Shown: piece by piece, positions 32,216 to 64,000 of the stretch
How the letters are laid out: each line of letters begins with the position of its first letter
Position numbering within the stretch: the first letter of the stretch is position 1
Assembly (NCBI GenBank): GCA_035771165.1
Contig: JAWNZC010000238.1
Location: forward strand, 1-64,000
Source of the DNA: Paragorgia papillata
Lineage: Eukaryota; Cnidaria; Anthozoa; Scleralcyonacea; Coralliidae
Length of the DNA: 64,000 bases
Direction of reading: 5' to 3'
Made by a program: the position numbers and the translations under genes
The notes under the pieces: generated by a model
Database searches by the model: none
What the model was told of the DNA's origin: nothing
What the model saw: the letters and a program-made list of their open reading frames with translations, nothing else

Positions 32216-35200
32216 CTGCAAGGTATTAATATTATAGGTAAGTAAAAGCCTTATTTAAAATGGCTCTATACAGTTTGTCATCGTGCATGTATTTCGAGAA
32301 AAGTGCCCAAAACTTAGTAACCTCGCAAACGGTTTACGCTGGCGTCAGCTAAAAAGAGGCGGGAAAAACAGCAAGAATAGTCAAAATTCTCAAATTTTGT
32401 AGAAAGATGTATTTGTGGAATGATTTCACCTTGGTTATCAACTCCAAATCAGTAGACTATGACAGAAACACATTAGGACTTTTTATACGGGGCAAAACTA
32501 AACCGCGGCTTAAATAAGTCGCCAACAGATTGTACAAACGGTCAATTCTCGAATAAGTCGTGGCTCATTTATATAATATTTGTATTATAATTATATAATA
32601 TTTTGGACTAGCTTCAACCCTGGGCTTATGTTAAGCCCCGCACAGACGACCAAGTTTTCCTTGACAAGTTTTATTTGTTCGTGTGTACGACACAAATTGA
32701 CAAGTTTTACCTTGACAAGGAGCCTTGTTCAAAAGCTGGTCATGCCAGCTTTTGAACAAGGAAATTTGTTCGTGTGTAAGTAGTCGTCAAGGAAAACTTG
32801 ACAAGATCATCTCCTAAGCTTATTACGCGATCATTGCCGTCAAGGAAAACTTGTCCAACCGTACACACGAGCAATTACAACTTTTCAAGGAAAATTGTTT
32901 GAAAAAAACGTGTTCATCGTACACACGAGCAAGGAAAGCTAACAAGGAACTTGTCAAGAAAAACTTGATCGTCTGTGCGGGGCTTTAGTCGCGGCATATT
33001 GATTGCATGACCGTTTGTACGAGCTGTTCGCGACTTATTTAAGCCGCGGCCTATTTAAGCCACGGCGTATTTTTTGTCCGGTATAAAAGGACCTATTGTT
33101 AGCGTTCTTGATTTCTTACTGTATCAATATTTACCCTTTTCTCTTTTTGCGCCATCATTCGACACAAAACGTATACATGGATTATCACGGATGTATTTTG
33201 CAGTCCAAGGGACATCAAAATGTGTGTCTTCTGGGAAATAGAGAGCCAATGCATAACGTGAAGAGTACTGGACTTTTTGAAGGGATGAATGGTGTTTATT
33301 GAGACAATCTTGGAATGTCCCATCAAGTTTTAGTAACTGTGGTACGGGGATAGTGACAATGATGCCATGAAATTCCTCTGATGCACCGTCATTCGCAGTG
33401 GCCCTCCAACATGAAGTATCTCCTTTATCTGATAAACTGATGTTAGTGCATAAGGTCTCCAGTTTTAGGTGAGCTCCTGTTTTGATAAAACAATCAGGAA
33501 CTTTATTTCATTCCATTTACACTTCATCTCATTTCACTTCACACCACTTCACTTTACTTCACTTTATTTCACTTCATCTCACTTTATTTCAATCCACTTC
33601 ACTTCACTTCACTTCACTATACTTCACTTCATTTATTCCATTTGACCATTTCATTTCATTTCATTCAACTTCACTCTATTTTACAGTGCTGGAAAATGTC
33701 CGGCATCGCCGTTTGTAAAAGTTGTTCGCAGGAAATTTTTTGTATCTTGCAGGAAATATTTGTCAGTTTTTTTAATCTAAGTCAAAGTTTAAAGATAAAT
33801 TTCCTATTCTTCAAAAAATCGAAAAGCGTCACGGTCACACAATCACACAATTTTGATGGGCAATCAGGTTTCATGTTCGATGACTTATCTTTCTATATTC
33901 TTGCCAAACCCAGCGGCGATTTGTAAACAATTCGAAAGTGTTTTGAAGGTTTATTACAAGACCTTAATCTGTCTAAGTTTCGTATATCCTTGCGCAAATG
34001 ACGCAACGATTTGTTCTAGAAAACAATGAAATATTTATCATTTCAGTATAGTGTTGCTGTTGCAGGCTGTAGCTGTCATTGCGCATTTGCAAGAATGCAA
34101 GCTGCTTTTATCTTATTCAACTGTTTCAGTATTTCGATTTTTGACGCTAGTACATGTATTACGTAGTATTCAATTGAAAAAGTTCGCTATTTCAAAGTAT
34201 GTATAGATACCACATTCAGATAAATTATGGTTTTGAGATACAAATTTGCAAGTCTGGTGGTATCACAACTTATAAAACTGAAAAATTATATCAGGCAGGA
34301 AATCGTTAATTTAGTTTAGCAGGAAATATTTATTTTTGGATTTTGCTGCCAGGAAGAAAAATGCTTTATCTAGGACTGCTATTTTACTTAATTTTATTTC
34401 ACTTTACATCACTTCACTTCACTTCACTTCAATTCACTTCATTTCACTTCATTGTAACTTTGCTGCATTTCACTTCATTTTACTTATTTCACTTTACTTC
34501 ACTTCACACCACTTTACTTCACTCCATGTCACACCACTTCACTTCACCTCACTTCACTTCACCTCACTCCACTCCACTCCACTTCACTTCATGTCCACTC
34601 CACTTCACTTCACACTTCACTTTACTTCACTTCACTTCACTTCACTTCACTCCACCTCACTTCACTTCACAACACTTCACACCACTCCACTCCACTTCAC
34701 TTCACTTCACTTCACTTCACTTCACTTCACTTCACTTCACTTCACTTCACAACACTTCACTTCACTTAATTTCACAAGCTTTGCACAACTTAACTTCACA
34801 CCACTTCATTTTAATTCACTTCACTTCAACTTACACCACTCCACTTTGTTCCATTTCACTTCAATTCATTTCACTCTACATTTCATCATTACCTGAGGAG
34901 TTGAAAAAGTGTGTTACAATTGAGTTGATGCCATTTGGTGCCATGAAATTCTCAGATTGATCATCAACAGTTGCACCATCAATCTCTCCAGGAAAGGGTT
35001 TTAGAACACCAGCTTGAAACAAATCATGAAAAAATCTACCAAGAAATGTTTTAGTTACACACTTGAATTATTGAAATAACAAACAAACAAACAAACAAAC
35101 AGACAGACAGATGGACAGACAGACAAACAAACAAACAAACAAACAAACAAACAAACAAACAAACAAACAAACAAACAAACAAACAAACAAACAAACAAAC

Positions 35201-35936
35201 AAACAAACAAGACAGACAGACAGACAGAAAACAGACAGAAAACAGACATACAGACAAACAAACAAACAAACAAACAAACAAACAAACAGATGGACAAACA
35301 AACAAACAAACAAACAAACAAACAAACAAACAAACAAACAGACAGACAATCAATCAATGAAACAGACAGACAGATGGACAAAAACAAACAAACAAACAGT
35401 CAGTCAGACAGACAGACAGACAGACAGAAGCAGGACAAATTCCCTTCTTCACTTGTATCTTTCCATGATTTTCAAAATTATGAGAATTTTCCCCCTCATA
35501 TGCAGATCTGATCTTCATTCTAATTCACTGCATATACCTCAAATCCTCAATCTTTTCAAGCAAAATTTAATTTCACTGTTCGGCAGGGAATTGTACATAA
35601 TATTTAGGTGTAAAAATGCAGTACTAGTATTTTAATAACAAAGGCTGACAAGTTAATTTAGTTATTATGCAATCCAAATATATAATTTCGTATTTACTTT
35701 TCGTGTCTTTTGGCATATTGACCTGTTCTGGTTATATATTGAGCTCCTAAATCCACGGAAGACTTTCTATCATTAGCCTGAGCGGTGTGAGTTGTCATCC
35801 GACCTCCAATACCTCGGGACTTCTCCCAGACATGGATTTCAACTTGTGTTTGAAAATGCTGTTTTATCAAAGCCGCTGTCGCCGAACCAGTTAAACCAGC
35901 GCCAACAATAAGCAATCGGAAAGGCTGTAAGTTCAT
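31869..35936 (-). CDS. RNLS: Renalase, FAD-dependent amine oxidase-like enzyme, complete (4 exons)
   Basis: Flavoprotein of the renalase family, which oxidises aberrant dihydro-NAD(P) isomers; animal renalases are also reported outside cells. Minus-strand exons 35936-35698, 35035-34893, 33476-33135 and 32215-31869 join in phase to 356 residues plus stop, close to the roughly 342 of human. The N-terminus has the Rossmann dinucleotide motif GAGLTG (residues 12-17), the GGRM motif (44-47) and LGAQYITRTGQYAKRH (63-78). The middle holds FMAPNGINSIV, VTIPVPQLLKLDG, SSRYALALYFP and NPCIRF; the end holds HTSVPFGLEHL, CIRWRYSQV and the FAD-binding GDAF...GCIESSL. Every block has a clear counterpart in vertebrate renalase. 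The ATG at 35936 is the only one before the Rossmann fold. No obvious signal peptide. Divergent from WDFY3. Confidence 0.95.
32631..32987. mobile_element. TIR MITE (TAAGCCCCGCAC ends), copy 2
   Basis: Near-identical to 6964-7318, including the AAAAGCTGGTCATGCCAGCTTTT hairpin. Lies in RNLS intron 3. Confidence 0.85.
33135..33476 (-). CDS. RNLS: RNLS exon 3
   Basis: Acceptor TTTATCAAAACAG, donor GTAAAT. Encodes GAHLKLETLCTNISL, GIIVTIPVPQLLKLDG, YSSRYALALYFPED, FDVPWTAKYIRDNPCIRF and VSNDGAKREK. The 5' boundary (33476) was chosen because it restores codon phase and aligns GA with the equivalent point in human renalase. Confidence 0.9.
33510..33685 (+). repeat. CACTT/CATTT pentanucleotide microsatellite in RNLS intron 2
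   Basis: Imperfect ACTTC units directly upstream (in gene orientation) of the exon 3 acceptor. Frames through it (HFTSLHF) are artefacts. Confidence 0.9.
34390..34880 (+). repeat. ACTTC pentanucleotide microsatellite
   Basis: About 490 bp of ACTTC with ACC and ATTTC variants, ending 13 bp from the 3' boundary of RNLS exon 2. Long frames of His/Phe/Thr/Ser/Leu are not genes. Confidence 0.95.
34893..35035 (-). CDS. RNLS: RNLS exon 2
   Basis: Acceptor TTCTTGGTAG, donor GTAATG. Encodes FFHDLFQAGVLKPF and ENFMAPNGINSIVTHFF, corresponding to the human FYDELLAYGVL and VAPQGISSIIKHY region. Lies between two long simple repeats. Confidence 0.93.
35078..35428 (+). repeat. CAAA/CAGA tetranucleotide microsatellite
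   Basis: AAAC units with CAGA interruptions, starting 43 bp outside RNLS exon 2 in intron 1. CLFV/KQTN frames on the two strands are artefacts. Confidence 0.95.
35698..35936 (-). CDS. RNLS: RNLS exon 1: start and FAD-binding Rossmann fold
   Basis: ATG at 35936-35934; donor GTAAAT (35697 downward). Encodes LLIVGAGLTGSATAALI and WEKSRGIGGRM. Leaves two codon bases (AA), completed by A in exon 2 to give Lys. Confidence 0.95.
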
Positions 35937-36519
35937 ATTTGCCGAAATGACCGGTAGGAAATCAGAACACGAATAGAATCATCACTTTTATATTTATTTG
36001 TTCAAGCCTCGGCCATTCTGTGCCTCTGCCGTTCCCCATTGCAACATCCGGACACAGAAATGAGATTTTAATCTTTATTCTGTGATCTGGACACCAGGCA
36101 ACCCCCCTGCCTAACCGCAAAAGCGGTTGGCAATAAAACTGCCGCCATGTTGAATTTGTATTTAAACTAATTTTTCCATTATTAATAAAACAAAATTGAG
36201 TCTTAAGTTACAGGTGCAATAATACTTAAGTATAATTATGAGTCCGACTGCCAGAAAATTTGATTAAAATTAAATTTAGTATAACCAATGTTACGATTCG
36301 GTCGGATTTGTGGTTTATATCACGGGGGGATGTAAGCGCCCGCAGTATACTTGCACGTACTTCCGCCATTGTTTTTGTCAAGTTCAATACAACTTTGGTC
36401 AAGCTTGTTTTCATTCGCGGCCAATGTTAAAAATCTTTGCCATGAGTCGATACCACACGGGTAAACGACAAGAAAGATGCCTTAGAAGAACACTAAATGT
36501 TTAAGAGAAACGAATTAGC
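35937..36519. promoter_or_regulatory. Divergent intergenic gap RNLS / WDFY3, probable shared promoter
   Basis: Only 583 bp separate the RNLS start codon (minus) from the WDFY3 start codon (plus), unlike the kilobase scale elsewhere. It must contain both 5' untranslated regions and promoters. Least repetitive non-coding stretch in the window. No TATA box is convincing; CGCCATG-type phrases (CTGCCGCCATGTTG, CTTCCGCCATTG) might be YY1-like sites, which is inference. Confidence 0.55.
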
Positions 36520-63612
<27,093 letters not shown>

Positions 63613-64000
63613 GTGTGCAGCTGTGTCTTAATTACTTTATTAAGTGTGAGGTCTTTACATTATATATAGTTAATAGAAAATATACATAGTTTGGAAACTC
63701 GGCAAACGTCAAAGCGGTTAACAATCGAACTACGATTCATGTTGAAAGGTACCTGAAGAAGGTGCACAAATCCTTTGTTTTAGCTTGATCAATATTTAAA
63801 CAGTACGGTTGAGTGATTGAACCCAAACGTTGCTATTAGATGACTCCTTCATAGACCAAATCGTAGTTTCATTTAGGCCCACATGCCGTAGTTTCCTATT
63901 CAATTTGGGCCCCTATGCAAATTACATCGTGTCTATTAAAGCATAACGGGAAGATAACATAGGCTGGGATTGTTTTTTCATGTTTTTAGTTCATTATTTT
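63613..64000 (+). other. WDFY3 intron 15, incomplete
   Basis: No exon. 63690-63860 matches the dispersed family of 37616-37922 (GGAAACTCGGCAAACGTCA and GTACGGTTGAGTGATTGAAC). Confidence 0.6.

Noticed and set aside
34336..35635. Frames of 170-205 codons ([23 protein letters not shown])
   Set aside because: Products of pentanucleotide and tetranucleotide repeats in RNLS introns; no codon bias or domain.

Overview
The window is eukaryotic, animal nuclear DNA. Genes are split into short exons with GT..AG junctions, most of the sequence is intron or repeat, and no compact bacterial-style operons exist. The three genes I could assemble are animal families (a sorbin/vinexin SH3 adaptor, renalase, and the BEACH protein WDFY3/Alfy). 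AT-richness, tRNA-derived SINEs, LINE tails, abundant palindromic MITEs and very long microsatellites suit an invertebrate. An anthozoan cnidarian (coral or anemone) is my best guess, but the clade is inferred, not shown.

Layout. (1) About 1-28,554, plus strand: the 3' half of a SORBS-family gene. Twelve exons join in frame, encode three SH3 domains and end at a TGA at 28,552-28,554. Its 5' exons, including any SoHo domain, lie before the window. One intron (2,488-21,757) is about 19 kb and full of mobile elements. (2) 28,555-31,868: intergenic, with repeats. (3) 31,869-35,936, minus strand: a complete four-exon renalase gene (RNLS, 356 residues). (4) 35,937-36,519: a 583-bp divergent gap, probably a shared promoter. 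(5) 36,520 to beyond the window end, plus strand: the first 15 coding exons (1,574 codons) of WDFY3, covering the armadillo-like N-terminus and the concanavalin-A/LamG-like region. PH-BEACH, WD40 and FYVE parts must lie downstream. I know of no functional pathway joining the three proteins: SORBS acts at actin adhesions, renalase is a flavoenzyme, and WDFY3 is a selective-autophagy scaffold. Their linkage, however, resembles human chromosomes 10 and 4.

The repeat landscape is the most unusual part. There are at least eight long palindromic (foldback) elements, most bounded by TTAA/TTTAA and often carrying TGACGTCA near the middle. A TTAA-bounded GGTGGCTCC family appears at three places, once inside a 17-bp satellite. 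A short element with the conserved hairpin core TCTGGCGTTAGCCAGA is present about ten times. A 797-bp element with perfect 42-bp terminal inverted repeats carries an intact LINE-like ORF. Two elements have CAGGGGCG ends and 5-bp target duplications. There are also tRNA-like SINEs, 5S-like repeats, and a recurrent motif resembling a hammerhead ribozyme core.

Limits: all calls come from reading the sequence and from remembered family features. Splice sites were chosen by GT..AG, reading phase and conservation, without transcript evidence.
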